Source: Flavobacteriaceae bacterium
Lineage (GTDB): Bacteria > Bacteroidota > Bacteroidia > Flavobacteriales > Flavobacteriaceae
Assembly: GCA_021647985.1 (NCBI GenBank)
Contig: JAKITQ010000009.1
Span: forward strand, 1 to 64,000
Direction: 5' to 3'
DNA: 64,000 nt
Of the stretch, positions 16,993-26,850 are shown piece after piece (position 1 is the first letter of the stretch; every line of letters begins with the position of its first letter). The translations under genes were made by a program, and so were the position numbers. The notes under the pieces are model-generated. The model worked only from the letters and a program-made list of their open reading frames with translations, searched no databases and was not told the DNA's origin.

Positions 16993-17000
16993 TATATTTG
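16993..17000 (+). promoter_or_regulatory. Putative -7 box of dapD
   Basis: TATATTTG matches TAnnTTTG exactly and is 27 bases before the dapD ATG. It is back-to-back with the ruvX box in the divergent interval. Confidence 0.45.
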
Positions 17001-17027
17001 CAAAATCAATTGAAAAACAACGAATAA

Positions 17028-17843
17028 ATGAATAATTTACAACAAACTATTGAAAGTGCTTGGGATAATAGAGCGCTTTTGAAAAATAAAGAAATACAAC
17101 TTGCAATAAGAAAAGTAATTGATTTACTAGACAATGGGAGCCTAAGGGTTGCTGAACCAATTACTGACGGATGGCAAGTTAATGAGTGGGTTAAAAAGGC
17201 AGTTGTTTTGTATTTTCCTATCCAAAAGATGGAAACATTGGAAGCTGGAATATTTGAATACCACGATAAAATTCCGCTAAAGCGAGGTTATCAAGAAAAA
17301 GGAATTAGAGTTGTACCACATGCAGTAGCACGACATGGTGCATATATTTCAAAAGGAGTAATTTTAATGCCAAGTTATGTAAATATTGGAGCCTATGTAG
17401 ATGAAGGCACTATGGTAGATACATGGGCAACCGTAGGAAGTTGTGCGCAAATTGGTAAAAATGTTCACCTTAGTGGTGGTGTTGGTATTGGTGGCGTATT
17501 AGAACCATTGCAGGCAGCACCTGTTATTATTGAAGATAATGTCTTTGTTGGTTCTCGTTGTATTGTTGTTGAAGGGGTGAGAGTAGAAAAGGAGGCAGTA
17601 TTAGGTGCCAATGTGGTATTGACTATGAGCACTAAAATAATTGATGTAACAGGAGACGAACCGATTATTACTAAAGGTGTAATTCCTTCACGATCGGTAG
17701 TAATTCCAGGTTCTTATACCAAAGAATTTAAAGCAGGTAGTTTTAATGTACCTTGCGCTTTGATTATAGGTAAACGTAAAGAAAGTACCGATAAAAAAAC
17801 ATCATTAAATAATGCTTTACGCGAGAATGATGTAGCAGTATAA
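17028..17843 (+). CDS. dapD: Tetrahydrodipicolinate N-succinyltransferase DapD
   Basis: DapD transfers succinyl from succinyl-CoA to tetrahydrodipicolinate in the lysine/diaminopimelate pathway. The 271-residue protein has the N-terminal helical part, the RVVPHAVARHGAYI segment and a left-handed hexapeptide-repeat beta helix (about residues 100-220, for example YVNIGAYVDEGTMVDTWATV). The C-terminus includes PGSYTKEFKAGSFNVPCALI. Length and motifs match the family throughout. It is followed 19 bases later by the GT9 gene. Confidence 0.96.
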   Translation: MNNLQQTIESAWDNRALLKNKEIQLAIRKVIDLLDNGSLRVAEPITDGWQVNEWVKKAVVLYFPIQKMETLEAGIFEYHDKIPLKRGYQEKGIRVVPHAVARHGAYISKGVILMPSYVNIGAYVDEGTMVDTWATVGSCAQIGKNVHLSGGVGIGGVLEPLQAAPVIIEDNVFVGSRCIVVEGVRVEKEAVLGANVVLTMSTKIIDVTGDEPIITKGVIPSRSVVIPGSYTKEFKAGSFNVPCALIIGKRKESTDKKTSLNNALRENDVAV

Positions 17844-17862
17844 ATTGTAGAGATAAATTTGT

Positions 17863-18957
17863 TTGAAGAAAATTCTTGTCATACAACAAAAAATGATTGG
17901 CGATGTTTTGGTGGGTTCTATTCTTTGCAATAATTTAAAAAGAGCTTTTCCTGATGCACAAATTCATTATATGGTATATGAATCTACCATACCTGTTTTG
18001 CAAGGAAATCCGAATATTGATAAGCTAGTCTTGTTTACCGAAACATATAGAAAAAGCAAGTGGGCATTTTTTAAGTTTATGATTTCTATAAGAAAGGAAA
18101 AGTATGATATTTTAATTGATTCTTATTCAAAGCTTGAAAGTTGGTTAACCGTTTTTTTATCTGGTGCAAAACAACGAATTTCTTATAAGAAAAAAGGCAG
18201 GTCATTTTTATATACTCAAAATATTGCGTTGTTGGAAAAAGCCAGAACGAATTTGGGTTTAACCATTGAACGTAAATTATCTTTACTTGATCCTTTGCAA
18301 TTGAATATAGATATGGATCCTGTTCCTAAATTATATGTTACAGAACAAGAAATGGGATATGCGAGAGACCTTCTTGAAAAACATCAGGTAGATCCAAGCA
18401 AAAAAACTATAATGGTTTCTATTATAGGAAGTGCTGCAAATAAAACATACCCTTTTGATTATATGTCTAAAATCTTAGATGATATTGCAAACCATTTTGA
18501 TGTTAACATTTTGTTTAATTATTATCCAAATCAGATAGAAGATGCAATGAAAATATATAATCAATGCAAAAAGCATACTAAAGCGCTTATCTATTTTGAT
18601 GTTTTAGGCGGAAGTTTAAGAGAGTATATTGCATTAATGAATACTTGTGATCTAATAATAGGAAATGATGGTGGGGCAATAAATATAGCAAAAGCACTTC
18701 AAAAACCGTCATTTATTATTTTTTCACCCTGGATTGAAAAACAGATATGGGCAACTTTTGAAGATGGTAAAATTCATAAATCCGTTCATTTACTAGATTA
18801 TAAATCAGATTTATTCCTTGGAAAATCTGAAAAAGAATTAAAAAATGAATCTTTATATTTATATAAATATTTTAAACCGGAATTGTTTTTTCAGGAATTA
18901 AGATCTTTCTTGAAATTTAATTTGATGATAGATAATAATGAAATTAGACCTAAATAA
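17863..18957 (+). CDS. Glycosyltransferase family 9 (heptosyltransferase-like)
   Basis: GT9 enzymes add heptose to the lipopolysaccharide core. This 364-residue protein starts with TTG at 17863 (MKKILVIQQKMIGDVLVGSI, the GT9 N-terminal GD motif). It has MVSIIGSAANKTYPFDYM in the middle and the nucleotide-sugar segment LIIGNDGGAINIAKALQKPS (the usual GxDGGxxHxA-like motif with N replacing H). Its last 20 bases overlap the GT2 gene, so they are translationally linked. Heptose specificity is by family only. Confidence 0.87.
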   Translation: MKKILVIQQKMIGDVLVGSILCNNLKRAFPDAQIHYMVYESTIPVLQGNPNIDKLVLFTETYRKSKWAFFKFMISIRKEKYDILIDSYSKLESWLTVFLSGAKQRISYKKKGRSFLYTQNIALLEKARTNLGLTIERKLSLLDPLQLNIDMDPVPKLYVTEQEMGYARDLLEKHQVDPSKKTIMVSIIGSAANKTYPFDYMSKILDDIANHFDVNILFNYYPNQIEDAMKIYNQCKKHTKALIYFDVLGGSLREYIALMNTCDLIIGNDGGAINIAKALQKPSFIIFSPWIEKQIWATFEDGKIHKSVHLLDYKSDLFLGKSEKELKNESLYLYKYFKPELFFQELRSFLKFNLMIDNNEIRPK

Positions 18958-19738
18958 AAATCTTAAACGCAACCATAAGAGATTTAAATTATCGGCCTTG
19001 ATCATTACTTTAAATGAGGCAGATAATATAGTTGAGTTAATACATAATTTAGATTTTGTAGATGAAATAATTGTAGTAGATGCTTTTAGCAAGGATGGAA
19101 CTTTTAAAATTTTACAAAAGTTCGATAATGTTAAAGTGATTCAAAATGAATTTAAAAATTTTTCAAGTCAACGTAATTTAGCCTTAAAGCATGCTTCAAA
19201 TGATTGGGTCTTATTTATTGATGGAGATGAAAGAGTCTCTATTGATTTGAAAAATGAGATATTAAATACTCTTGAAAATCCTTATGATATTGTAGCATTT
19301 GGGTTTTATAGGAAATTTTATTTTAAGAATTCAATATTAAAATTTAGCGGTTATCAAACCAATATAACTTTTAGATTATTTAATAAGAATTTTGCCCATT
19401 ATGATATAACTAAATTAGTTCATGAGGTTTTATTGATTGATGGAAAGACAAAAATATTAAAGAATAAATTGGATCATTTTTCTTTTAAAGATGAGAATAT
19501 ATATAAAGAAAAGTTAATAAAATATGCAAAACTAAAAGCTAAAGAATTATATATCAAAAACTTACATCCAAATTTATATCATTTTTACATCAAACCGAGG
19601 TATAGATTTATTTATCAATTTATGATGAGGTTAGGTTTTTTGGATGGGAAAAACGGTTATAAAATATCACTTCTGAATGCTTTTGGTGTACGCCAAAGAT
19701 ATATTGAATTGCAAAGACTGTACAATAAAGATAAGTGA
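18938..19738 (+). CDS. Glycosyltransferase family 2 (lipooligosaccharide core type)
   Basis: This 266-residue GT-A protein has LSALIITLNEADNIVELI at the N-terminus, IIVVDAFSKDGT and the DxD-type FIDGDERVS. It belongs to the group often annotated as WaaE/KdtX-like, which adds glucose or a related sugar to the inner core. The C-terminal part (HFSFKDENIYKEKLIKYAKL, and ends basic) is typical. It overlaps the GT9 gene by 20 bases and is followed by a terminator. With GT9 it likely builds the lipopolysaccharide core; exact linkage is unknown. Confidence 0.85.
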   Translation: MKLDLNKNLKRNHKRFKLSALIITLNEADNIVELIHNLDFVDEIIVVDAFSKDGTFKILQKFDNVKVIQNEFKNFSSQRNLALKHASNDWVLFIDGDERVSIDLKNEILNTLENPYDIVAFGFYRKFYFKNSILKFSGYQTNITFRLFNKNFAHYDITKLVHEVLLIDGKTKILKNKLDHFSFKDENIYKEKLIKYAKLKAKELYIKNLHPNLYHFYIKPRYRFIYQFMMRLGFLDGKNGYKISLLNAFGVRQRYIELQRLYNKDK

Positions 19739-19798
19739 TATTATAGTGTACTTCTATAATTTTGAATTGCCATTTATAATATTTATTCGTGAGACTCT

Positions 19799-19835
19799 AA
19801 AAATATAATTTTATGTGTTTAAATTATATTTTTTT
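19799..19835 (+). terminator. Terminator after the GT9-GT2 pair
   Basis: AAAAATATAATTT and AAATTATATTTTT form an AT-only stem followed by more T. Weak in GC but well paired; it lies 60 bases after the GT2 stop. Confidence 0.5.
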
Positions 19836-20091
19836 AGAGGTAACACATAGTGTTCGCTATTAATGATTTACTTAGGTGATAAATTTTTTAACATGCTCGG
19901 GTCAATTTTTTAGTTGGTCGAACCTTCCTATGTTGGTCTTAAGTTTTGTATTGTAAAATAATTAAATAAATTAAATGATGATAATGTACTAAATTTGTTC
20001 CTCATTTAAGAATAAAGAAGATTACTGAACTTATATACATAAAAAAGGTTCTAAATTTAGAAAAACTAATGAGATTAATTATTTTTGATTT
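19836..20091. other. Gene-free interval before the tsaC-like gene
   Basis: About 255 AT-rich bases. I see no ORF, RNA gene or repeat in it; the promoter of the next gene must lie here but no exact TAnnTTTG box was identified. Confidence 0.4.
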
Positions 20092-20652
20092 ATGAGTAAG
20101 GAGTTAGAAAAATCGATAGAAATATTAAAGAATGGCGGCACTATTATTTACCCCACAGATACCATTTGGGGTATTGGATGTGACGCAACCGATGCAATTG
20201 CAGTGGCTAAAATTTATAAAATAAAAAAAAGAACCGAATCGAAAAGTTTGATTGTTTTAGTAGATAGTTGGGAAATGTTAGAGAATTATATTTCACACAT
20301 TCCAGCTAAGGTTAGTTGTATAATTAATGGCTCATCCAAACCAACCAGTGTAATATATAATGACCCTAGAGGATTGGCAAAAAATGTAATTGCTACAGAT
20401 AACACGGTGGCTATTAGAATTGTAAATAATGATTTCTGTAAAAAACTTATCCATAAGTTTGGCAAACCTATTGTATCCACTTCTGCAAATATAAGTGGAA
20501 AAATAGCTCCTAAAAATTTTGATACAATAGATAAATCTTTGTTGCATAAAGCAGATTATATAGTAAATTTACAGCTCGAAAAAAATCAAAGTACAGCGTC
20601 TCAAATTATTCGAATTGATAGTAAGGGTAAAATAGAGTTTATAAGAAAGTAA
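20092..20652 (+). CDS. L-threonylcarbamoyladenylate synthase, YrdC/Sua5 type
   Basis: YrdC/Sua5 enzymes make threonylcarbamoyl-AMP for the t6A modification of tRNAs decoding ANN codons. The 186-residue protein is a single YrdC domain: GGTIIYPTDTIWGIGCDAT, KIYKIKKRTESKSLIVLV (the KRxxxK substrate motif), AIRIVNNDFCKKLIHKFGKP and VSTSANISG. There is no Sua5 C-terminal domain, so it is the TsaC form. It precedes cca by 6 bases, a natural pairing of two tRNA-maturation genes. Confidence 0.92.
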   Translation: MSKELEKSIEILKNGGTIIYPTDTIWGIGCDATDAIAVAKIYKIKKRTESKSLIVLVDSWEMLENYISHIPAKVSCIINGSSKPTSVIYNDPRGLAKNVIATDNTVAIRIVNNDFCKKLIHKFGKPIVSTSANISGKIAPKNFDTIDKSLLHKADYIVNLQLEKNQSTASQIIRIDSKGKIEFIRK

Positions 20653-20658
20653 ATATTT

Positions 20659-22080
20659 ATGCAAAGTAAAAGTTATAAATCTGCTTTAACTAATTCAGTA
20701 TTCAATTTTATTGCTACCGCTGCTGCGGAATTGCAATTAGAAACTTACGTTATAGGTGGTTTTGTACGTGATTTTATTCTAAAAAGAAATAGCGTAAAAG
20801 ATATTGATATTGTAGTTGTTGGTAGTGGTATTGAATTGGCAAAGCATGTTGCATCTTTATTGCCAAATAAGCCCAAAGTACAAATTTTTAAAACTTATGG
20901 TACAGCCATGCTTCGTTATCAGGATGTTGAAATTGAATTTGTTGGTGCGAGAAAGGAGTCGTATTCCGAGGAAAGTAGAAACCCTAAAGTTAGTTTAGGA
21001 ACATTAGAAGACGATCAAAATAGAAGAGATTTCACTATTAATGCCTTGGCAATTAGCTTGAATAAAAATGATTTCGGGACTCTTTTAGATCCATTTAATG
21101 GATTGCAAGATATGCAAAGTAAAATCATTAAAACACCTTTAAATCCTTCTATAACCTATAGTGATGATCCTTTAAGAATGATGCGCGCCATTCGTTTTTC
21201 AAGCCAGTTAAACTTTGTAATTGAAGAGGAGTCTTTTGATGCCATAACATTAAATTCAGAAAGAATTAAAATAATATCAAAGGAGCGTATTGTTGATGAA
21301 TTGAATAAAATATTAATTAGTGATAAGCCTTCAATAGGATTAAAACTTTTATTTGAAACCAATTTACTCTCTTTTATTTTACCTGAATTATCAGCTTTAC
21401 AAGGTGTTGAGCAAATTAAAGGACAAAAGCATAAAGATAATTTTTATCATACTTTGCAAGTGGTAGATAATATTTCTAAAACTACAGATAGTTTGTGGTT
21501 GCGATGGGCAGCCTTATTGCATGATATTGGTAAAGCACCAACCAAAAAATTTGATAAAAAAAATGGTTGGACATTTCACGGGCATGAGTTTGTTGGTTCA
21601 AAAATGGTAAAAAAGATATTTATTCGATTAAAGATGCCATTGCATGATAAGCTGAAGTATGTACAAAAAATTGTTATGATGAGCTCTAGACCTGTAATTT
21701 TAGCTGAAAATGTAACAGATTCGGCAGTGCGAAGATTAATTTTTGATGCTGGAGATTTTATTGATGATTTGATGACCCATTGCGAGGCAGACATTACTAC
21801 TAAAAATAAGGCAAAAGAAAAAGAGTACCAGAATAATTTTAAATTGGTTAGAAAGAAAATTAAGGAAGTAGAAGAAAGAGATAGAGTACGAAAATTTCAA
21901 CCACCTGTTACAGGGGAAATTATTATGAAAACATTTGGTTTAAAGCCAGGTAAAGAAATTGGTATTTTAAAAGAATCTATTAAAGAGGCTATTTTAGATG
22001 GGAAAATAGCCAATGATTATCAAGAGGCCTATGATTTTATGGTGATTAAAGGAAATAAAATGGGTTTACAAAAAATATAA
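20659..22080 (+). CDS. cca: CCA-adding tRNA nucleotidyltransferase (HD-domain type)
   Basis: The enzyme adds or repairs the 3' CCA of tRNAs. The 473-residue protein has the class II polymerase head YVIGGFVRDFILKRN, with catalytic DIDIVVVG, then RRDFTINALA and the DPLRMMRAIRF neck. An HD domain follows (HTLQVVDN, then LLHDIGKAPTKK), and the C-terminus PPVTGEIIMKTFGLKPGKE is typical of bacterial enzymes. All hallmark blocks are present. It is coupled to the preceding TsaC-type gene. The tRNA-Pro in this window already encodes CCA, so the enzyme would serve repair or other tRNAs. Confidence 0.94.
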   Translation: MQSKSYKSALTNSVFNFIATAAAELQLETYVIGGFVRDFILKRNSVKDIDIVVVGSGIELAKHVASLLPNKPKVQIFKTYGTAMLRYQDVEIEFVGARKESYSEESRNPKVSLGTLEDDQNRRDFTINALAISLNKNDFGTLLDPFNGLQDMQSKIIKTPLNPSITYSDDPLRMMRAIRFSSQLNFVIEEESFDAITLNSERIKIISKERIVDELNKILISDKPSIGLKLLFETNLLSFILPELSALQGVEQIKGQKHKDNFYHTLQVVDNISKTTDSLWLRWAALLHDIGKAPTKKFDKKNGWTFHGHEFVGSKMVKKIFIRLKMPLHDKLKYVQKIVMMSSRPVILAENVTDSAVRRLIFDAGDFIDDLMTHCEADITTKNKAKEKEYQNNFKLVRKKIKEVEERDRVRKFQPPVTGEIIMKTFGLKPGKEIGILKESIKEAILDGKIANDYQEAYDFMVIKGNKMGLQKI

Positions 22081-22189
22081 TATTATAATTTTTTATTTTA
22101 AAAATGGAGGCCTTATATTTTTTTAGAAAAATCAATATAAAGCCATTTTCTTACCCTTCAATGGATATTTCAAAAGAAAAGACAGCAAC

Positions 22190-23086
22190 TTATTTCAAAA
22201 AATCAGGGTCATTAAATGTTGGATTCGGGTATTTATAAAATCCTTCACCAGCACTTTTCCCCATTTTTCCTTTGTCAATAAAATTTTCTTTAATAAAAGC
22301 AGCGCGATCCAATAAAGATTTATCACCTAGTTTATTACCCCAAAGTATATCAATATTATAAATAGTTTGCATACCTACAGTATCCATTATCCCAAAAGGG
22401 CCTATTTTTGCTCCGGTACTAATCATCCATGTTTTATCGATACTTTCAATATCCGAAACTTCATTTTTCATTAAATTTAAAGCAGCAGAAATAAGAGGTA
22501 CCAATAGTGAATTTAAAACATAACCACCTTGTTCTTTGTGAATAGGAATAGGCACCATACCTATATCTTTGGCAAATTGAACTACTATGTCAAATATTTT
22601 AGGATCTGTTCTGTCGTGCCCCATGACTTCACCAACATTAGCATCCCATATTCCATTGGCAAAATGTAAGGCTAGAAATTTTTCGGGTCTACCCGTTTCT
22701 TCTGCATAATCACTAGGTAAAGTTGTTGACGAATTGGTTGTGAAAATGGTTTTTTCGGGAGCCACTTTAGCCAAATCTTTGTAAAAACTTTTTTTAATTT
22801 CTATATTTTCAGGAACAGATTCACTAATAAGATCAGCATCTTTTACAGCATTTTCTAAATGGCTTGTATACCGAAGCCTTGCAAAAGTTTGATCAATTTT
22901 TTCTTGGCTTACACCACGATTTTTTAAAAAGAGTTCTGCAAATTTTTTATGAAAATTCTTACTTGTTTCCAAACCTTTTTCAAATACATCATAAACAGTT
23001 ACATCGAAGCCGTGAAAGGCAGTTTGCCATGCAATTTGCGAACCTAGAGTTCCGCCGCCCGCTATGGTGACATTTTTTATAGTCAT
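22190..23086 (-). CDS. 3-hydroxyacyl-CoA dehydrogenase, NAD-dependent
   Basis: The 298-residue enzyme oxidises 3-hydroxyacyl-CoA or reduces acetoacetyl-CoA, depending on pathway. The NAD-binding fold opens with VTIAGGGTLGSQIAWQTAF (GxGxxG) and an acidic strand-2 end (VTVYD). The catalytic region FTTNSSTTLPSDYAEETGRP...FLALHFAN and the C-terminal helical domain (GPFGIMDTVGM) fit the single-domain 3-hydroxybutyryl-CoA dehydrogenase group. It lies downstream of the acyl-CoA dehydrogenase gene on the same strand, consistent with fatty-acid oxidation or butanoate metabolism. Confidence 0.88.
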   Translation of the reverse strand: MTIKNVTIAGGGTLGSQIAWQTAFHGFDVTVYDVFEKGLETSKNFHKKFAELFLKNRGVSQEKIDQTFARLRYTSHLENAVKDADLISESVPENIEIKKSFYKDLAKVAPEKTIFTTNSSTTLPSDYAEETGRPEKFLALHFANGIWDANVGEVMGHDRTDPKIFDIVVQFAKDIGMVPIPIHKEQGGYVLNSLLVPLISAALNLMKNEVSDIESIDKTWMISTGAKIGPFGIMDTVGMQTIYNIDILWGNKLGDKSLLDRAAFIKENFIDKGKMGKSAGEGFYKYPNPTFNDPDFLK

Positions 23087-23219
23087 AAATCTAGAATTTT
23101 AAATACCAAATTGAAATGGTAATTATTATACTTGTAAATTTATGAAATTAAATGCATATTAATAATTGTTAATGAAATGGAAATATAAAACAAACACAAA
23201 CTTCTTTGATAAAATAGGT

Positions 23220-24359
23220 TTATTTTAAAATATTTCTGGAAATTACTAGTTTTTGAATTTCAGTTGTACCTTCGCCAATGGTACAAAGTTTAGCATCTCT
23301 ATAAAATTTTTCTACAGGATAGTCTTTGGTATAACCGTAGCCACCATGGATTTGTACAGCATCGTTGGCAATTTTCACACAAACCTCTGATGCAAACATT
23401 TTTGCCATGGCACCTATTTTGGTGACTTTTTCACCGTTGTTTTTTAAAAAGGCTGCTTTATGTAATAGTAATTCTGAAGCTTCTATTTCGGTAGCCATAT
23501 CTGCTAATTTAAACGAAACACCTTGAAATTCACTTATTGGTTTTCCAAATTGAATACGTTCTTTAGAATATTTTAAAGATGCCTCATAAGCGCCTTTTGA
23601 AATACCTAAAGATAAGGCACCTATAGATATTCTACCACCATCTAAAACTTTTAAAGCTTGTACAAAACCTTGACCCACTTCACCAAGAATATTATCTTTA
23701 TGTACTCTGCAATTGGCAAAAATTAATTCAGCAGTTTCAGAGGCACGCATGCCTAATTTATTTTCTTTTTTACCCGAAGTAAACCCTACTGTTCCTTTTT
23801 CAATAACAAAAGTAGTCATCCCTTTAGAGTCTCCTTTTTCACCAGTACGAACAACAACAACGGCAATATGACCGCTTATACCATGCGTAATGAAATTTTT
23901 TGCGCCGTTTAAAACGTAATAATCTCCATCTTTAACCGCTGTGGTACTCATGCCACCAGCATCACTTCCGGTATTGTGCTCGGTTAAGCCCCAAGCACCT
24001 ATCCATGCACCAGATGCTAGTTTTGGAAGCCACTTTTCTTTTTGAATGTCATTTGCAAATTCAAGTATATGATTGGTGCAGAGTGAATTGTGAGCAGCAA
24101 CCGATAAGCCAATAGAAGAGTCTACTTTTGAAATTTCTTCAATAATAGTAATATACTCATGATATCCTAAACCTGATCCGCCATATTTTTCAGGAACCAA
24201 AACGCCCATAAATCCCATTTCACCCAATTGACGAAATAAATCTATTGGAAAAGTTTGATTTTCATCCCAGTCCATCATAAATGGAGCAATATGTTGTTTA
24301 GCAAAATCACGAATAGATTGTGCTATCATTTTTTGGGTTTCCGAATTTTCAAAATTCAT
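23220..24359 (-). CDS. Acyl-CoA dehydrogenase
   Basis: A 379-residue FAD flavoprotein that introduces the alpha-beta double bond in acyl-CoA. The N-terminal helices are followed by WIGAWGLTEHNTGSDAGGMS (FAD contact), IGALSLGISKGAYEASLKYS and QFGKPISEFQGVSFKLADMA. The C-terminal QIHGGYGYTKDYPVEKFYRD ends in IGEGTTEIQKLVISR, where the Glu of the GEGT/YEGT box is the catalytic base of the short- and medium-chain types. Chain length is not evident. It is probably co-transcribed with the hydroxyacyl-CoA dehydrogenase. Confidence 0.93.
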   Translation of the reverse strand: MNFENSETQKMIAQSIRDFAKQHIAPFMMDWDENQTFPIDLFRQLGEMGFMGVLVPEKYGGSGLGYHEYITIIEEISKVDSSIGLSVAAHNSLCTNHILEFANDIQKEKWLPKLASGAWIGAWGLTEHNTGSDAGGMSTTAVKDGDYYVLNGAKNFITHGISGHIAVVVVRTGEKGDSKGMTTFVIEKGTVGFTSGKKENKLGMRASETAELIFANCRVHKDNILGEVGQGFVQALKVLDGGRISIGALSLGISKGAYEASLKYSKERIQFGKPISEFQGVSFKLADMATEIEASELLLHKAAFLKNNGEKVTKIGAMAKMFASEVCVKIANDAVQIHGGYGYTKDYPVEKFYRDAKLCTIGEGTTEIQKLVISRNILK

Positions 24360-24371
24360 GTTTTTTTGTTT

Positions 24372-25253
24372 TTAATCAGCAGTCAAATATAATGTTATTC
24401 TATCATATTTATCTAGCGGAAATGAGTCAATTTTTTTTAAGTCTTCTATACTCGTAAACACTCCTAATTCGTCTTTAAAGTTGTAAATCTTTTTGGTAAG
24501 TTCATAATCAATATATGGCAATTTAAGAATTTCTTTAAAAGTTGCTGAATTGATATTTAATTTTTTAATTATTGGTACTTTTAATACAGAGAATTGTTTT
24601 AAAATACGATCAGCAACTTCTTTTTTTAAATAATAAACCTCATATAGCTGGTAATTAAATGTGTACCCTTGTAAGAGTTTGCGGTAGGTTATAATTCGTT
24701 TGGCAAGTTTTTCACCAATCCCATCAATTGTCTTTAAATCGTTTATTGTAGCCAAGTTAAGATCTTTTGTTTTAGTGTTTGCAATTTTTCGGTTATTGGA
24801 TAAAGACTTAGGAGAGGTTTTTGCATTTTGCTTTGCAATTACCCATTCAGGGAATTTAAAAAGAGGAGAGATTGCATGGAGTAAGCTATCATTTACACCA
24901 GTTATTTTTTGAAATTCTTGGATGGAATTAACATATTTTCCAGTTTTTCTGTAGGCCAATAAACGGTCAATTTCCTCAACATTCAAACCCAATTGATACG
25001 CCTTAAAATCCGTTAAAAAATTTGGATTGAACCGATATATTTTTGCTTTACTTTTTTCTTTTTGTTCCTTTTTCAAGGAATCGATTTGTGCTTGATATCG
25101 GTCTATTTCCGAGACATCGTAATTCAAAATGTCGTTGTTAGAAAAATCTACAAAAACATAGACCAATTGTAAAATAAATATAATAAGTATCAATAATAAA
25201 ATCCCATTTCTTTGGCTTTTGTTATACCAGAAATGGGATTTTAAGAATTTCAT
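24372..25253 (-). CDS. Helix-hairpin-helix protein with membrane anchor (ComEA-like)
   Basis: The 293-residue protein has one N-terminal membrane helix (about 18-35) and then repeated HhH units: TDFKAYQLGLNVEEIDRLLA, LATINDLKTIDGIGEKLAKR, and LNINSATFKEILKLPYIDYE. HhH domains bind DNA without sequence preference; ComEA-like proteins bind incoming DNA in competence. Here the HhH part is extended and family members in flavobacteria are uncharacterised. It follows the alanine symporter and precedes the acyl-CoA dehydrogenase by 12 bases. DNA binding is expected; a role in uptake is inference. Confidence 0.8.
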   Translation of the reverse strand: MKFLKSHFWYNKSQRNGILLLILIIFILQLVYVFVDFSNNDILNYDVSEIDRYQAQIDSLKKEQKEKSKAKIYRFNPNFLTDFKAYQLGLNVEEIDRLLAYRKTGKYVNSIQEFQKITGVNDSLLHAISPLFKFPEWVIAKQNAKTSPKSLSNNRKIANTKTKDLNLATINDLKTIDGIGEKLAKRIITYRKLLQGYTFNYQLYEVYYLKKEVADRILKQFSVLKVPIIKKLNINSATFKEILKLPYIDYELTKKIYNFKDELGVFTSIEDLKKIDSFPLDKYDRITLYLTAD

Positions 25254-25263
25254 ATAAGAGATT

Positions 25264-26850
25264 TTAGCTTTTTCTGGCTTTTATAGCATGCATATATTTA
25301 TTCAGTTCTTCTTTAACTTTTGGCGCCAAAATTATCAGACCAATCATATTGGGAACCATCATGGCAAATATCATCGCATCGGAAAAACCAATCACCGACC
25401 CTAAACTTGCAGCAGGACCAATAACCACAAAAATTAAAAATAAAATTTTATAGGTATACTCTGTTCTTTTTGTTCTTCCGAATAAAAATGCCCATCCTTG
25501 AAAACCGTAATACGACCAAGATATCATTGTGCTAAATGCGAAAAGAACAACGGCTATTGTTAATACATATGGAAACCATGAAATTACGGAGGCAAAAGCG
25601 CCAGAAGTTAATAAAATGGCCTGAGCATCATTTAGTGAAGCATTTTCTGCAGCAACATTACCTGTAATTACGAGCACTAAGGCAGTCATAGTACAAACAA
25701 CAACTGTATCAATAAAAGGCTCTAATAAAGCAACCATCCCTTCAGAAGCGGCAAATTTGGTTTTTACTGCCGCATGGGCAATGGATGCTGATCCTATACC
25801 TGCCTCATTCGAAAAAGCAGCACGTCTAAAACCTTGTACCAAAACTCCAACGGCGCCGCCTACCACACCTTCAGGACTAAAGGCACCATTGTAAATTTGT
25901 AAAAAAGCATCACCTATCATGTCATATTTGGAAATTAGAACAAACAAAGATGCCGCAACATAAATTACAACCATAAATGGAACAATCTTATCTGTTACTT
26001 TTGCAATTTTTTTAATACCCCCAATAATCACGATACCAACAAGTATTGCCATGATAATACCAAATAGCCATCCTTTGCCATGTAAAAAAGAAGCTTCTCC
26101 ACCTGTAATGTGCTCAACAAGTTGAAAAGCCTGATTCACTTGAAACATATTACCACCACCAAAAGAGCCTCCAATAACAAAAATAGCAAATAACACTGCT
26201 AATATTTTACCAAGTTTTTCAAGACCTTTTGATTTTAATCCTTTGGTTAGGTAGTACATTGGTCCGCCATATACAGTTCCGTCTGCATCAATATCTCTAT
26301 ATTTTACACCAAGGGTACATTCAACAAATTTAGATGCCATGCCCAGTAAACCAGCAACAATCATCCAAAATGTGGCGCCAGCGCCACCAATTGATACTGC
26401 GATTGCCACACCAGCAATATTCCCTAGTCCCACAGTAGCGGACAAAGCCGCTGTTAATGCTTGAAAATGAGATACTTCACCTTCGTGATTTTCAATAGCG
26501 ATGGTGCCTTTAATATCTTGTCCAACCTCAGAAATACCTGGTTCATTTAATGATTCATGATGGTCAATATCGTCATATTTTCCTCGAACAATATTTATGG
26601 AAGTAAAAAAACCTCTAAAATTTATAAACTTAAAATAAATGGTAAAGTAAGTCGCTCCAATTATTAACGGAAATAATACCCAAAAAACCTTTATATCATC
26701 TGAAAAAGGAATTTGGTAAAAAATTAAATCTACAAACCATCCAGTTGCTTTTCCAAAAACCTCATCAATTTGCTGATCAAGTCCCTTTTCTTGGGCGAAT
26801 GTAAAAATAGGAGTTATTAATAGTAGCAGAGAAAGTATTTTTTTATTCAT
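25264..26850 (-). CDS. Alanine/glycine:cation symporter family protein (AGCS)
   Basis: This 528-residue integral membrane protein has about ten hydrophobic segments and the AGCS signature PGISEVGQDIKG...SHFQALTAALSATVGLGNIAGVA near residues 95-145. GGPMYYLTKGL and AAFSNEAGIGSASIAHAA are also conserved family blocks. Members import alanine or glycine with Na+. The N-terminus MNKKILSLLLLITPIFTFAQ looks like a cleavable signal, common in Bacteroidota members. It is followed 10 bases later by the HhH gene. The specific substrate is not shown by the sequence. Confidence 0.92.
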   Translation of the reverse strand: MNKKILSLLLLITPIFTFAQEKGLDQQIDEVFGKATGWFVDLIFYQIPFSDDIKVFWVLFPLIIGATYFTIYFKFINFRGFFTSINIVRGKYDDIDHHESLNEPGISEVGQDIKGTIAIENHEGEVSHFQALTAALSATVGLGNIAGVAIAVSIGGAGATFWMIVAGLLGMASKFVECTLGVKYRDIDADGTVYGGPMYYLTKGLKSKGLEKLGKILAVLFAIFVIGGSFGGGNMFQVNQAFQLVEHITGGEASFLHGKGWLFGIIMAILVGIVIIGGIKKIAKVTDKIVPFMVVIYVAASLFVLISKYDMIGDAFLQIYNGAFSPEGVVGGAVGVLVQGFRRAAFSNEAGIGSASIAHAAVKTKFAASEGMVALLEPFIDTVVVCTMTALVLVITGNVAAENASLNDAQAILLTSGAFASVISWFPYVLTIAVVLFAFSTMISWSYYGFQGWAFLFGRTKRTEYTYKILFLIFVVIGPAASLGSVIGFSDAMIFAMMVPNMIGLIILAPKVKEELNKYMHAIKARKS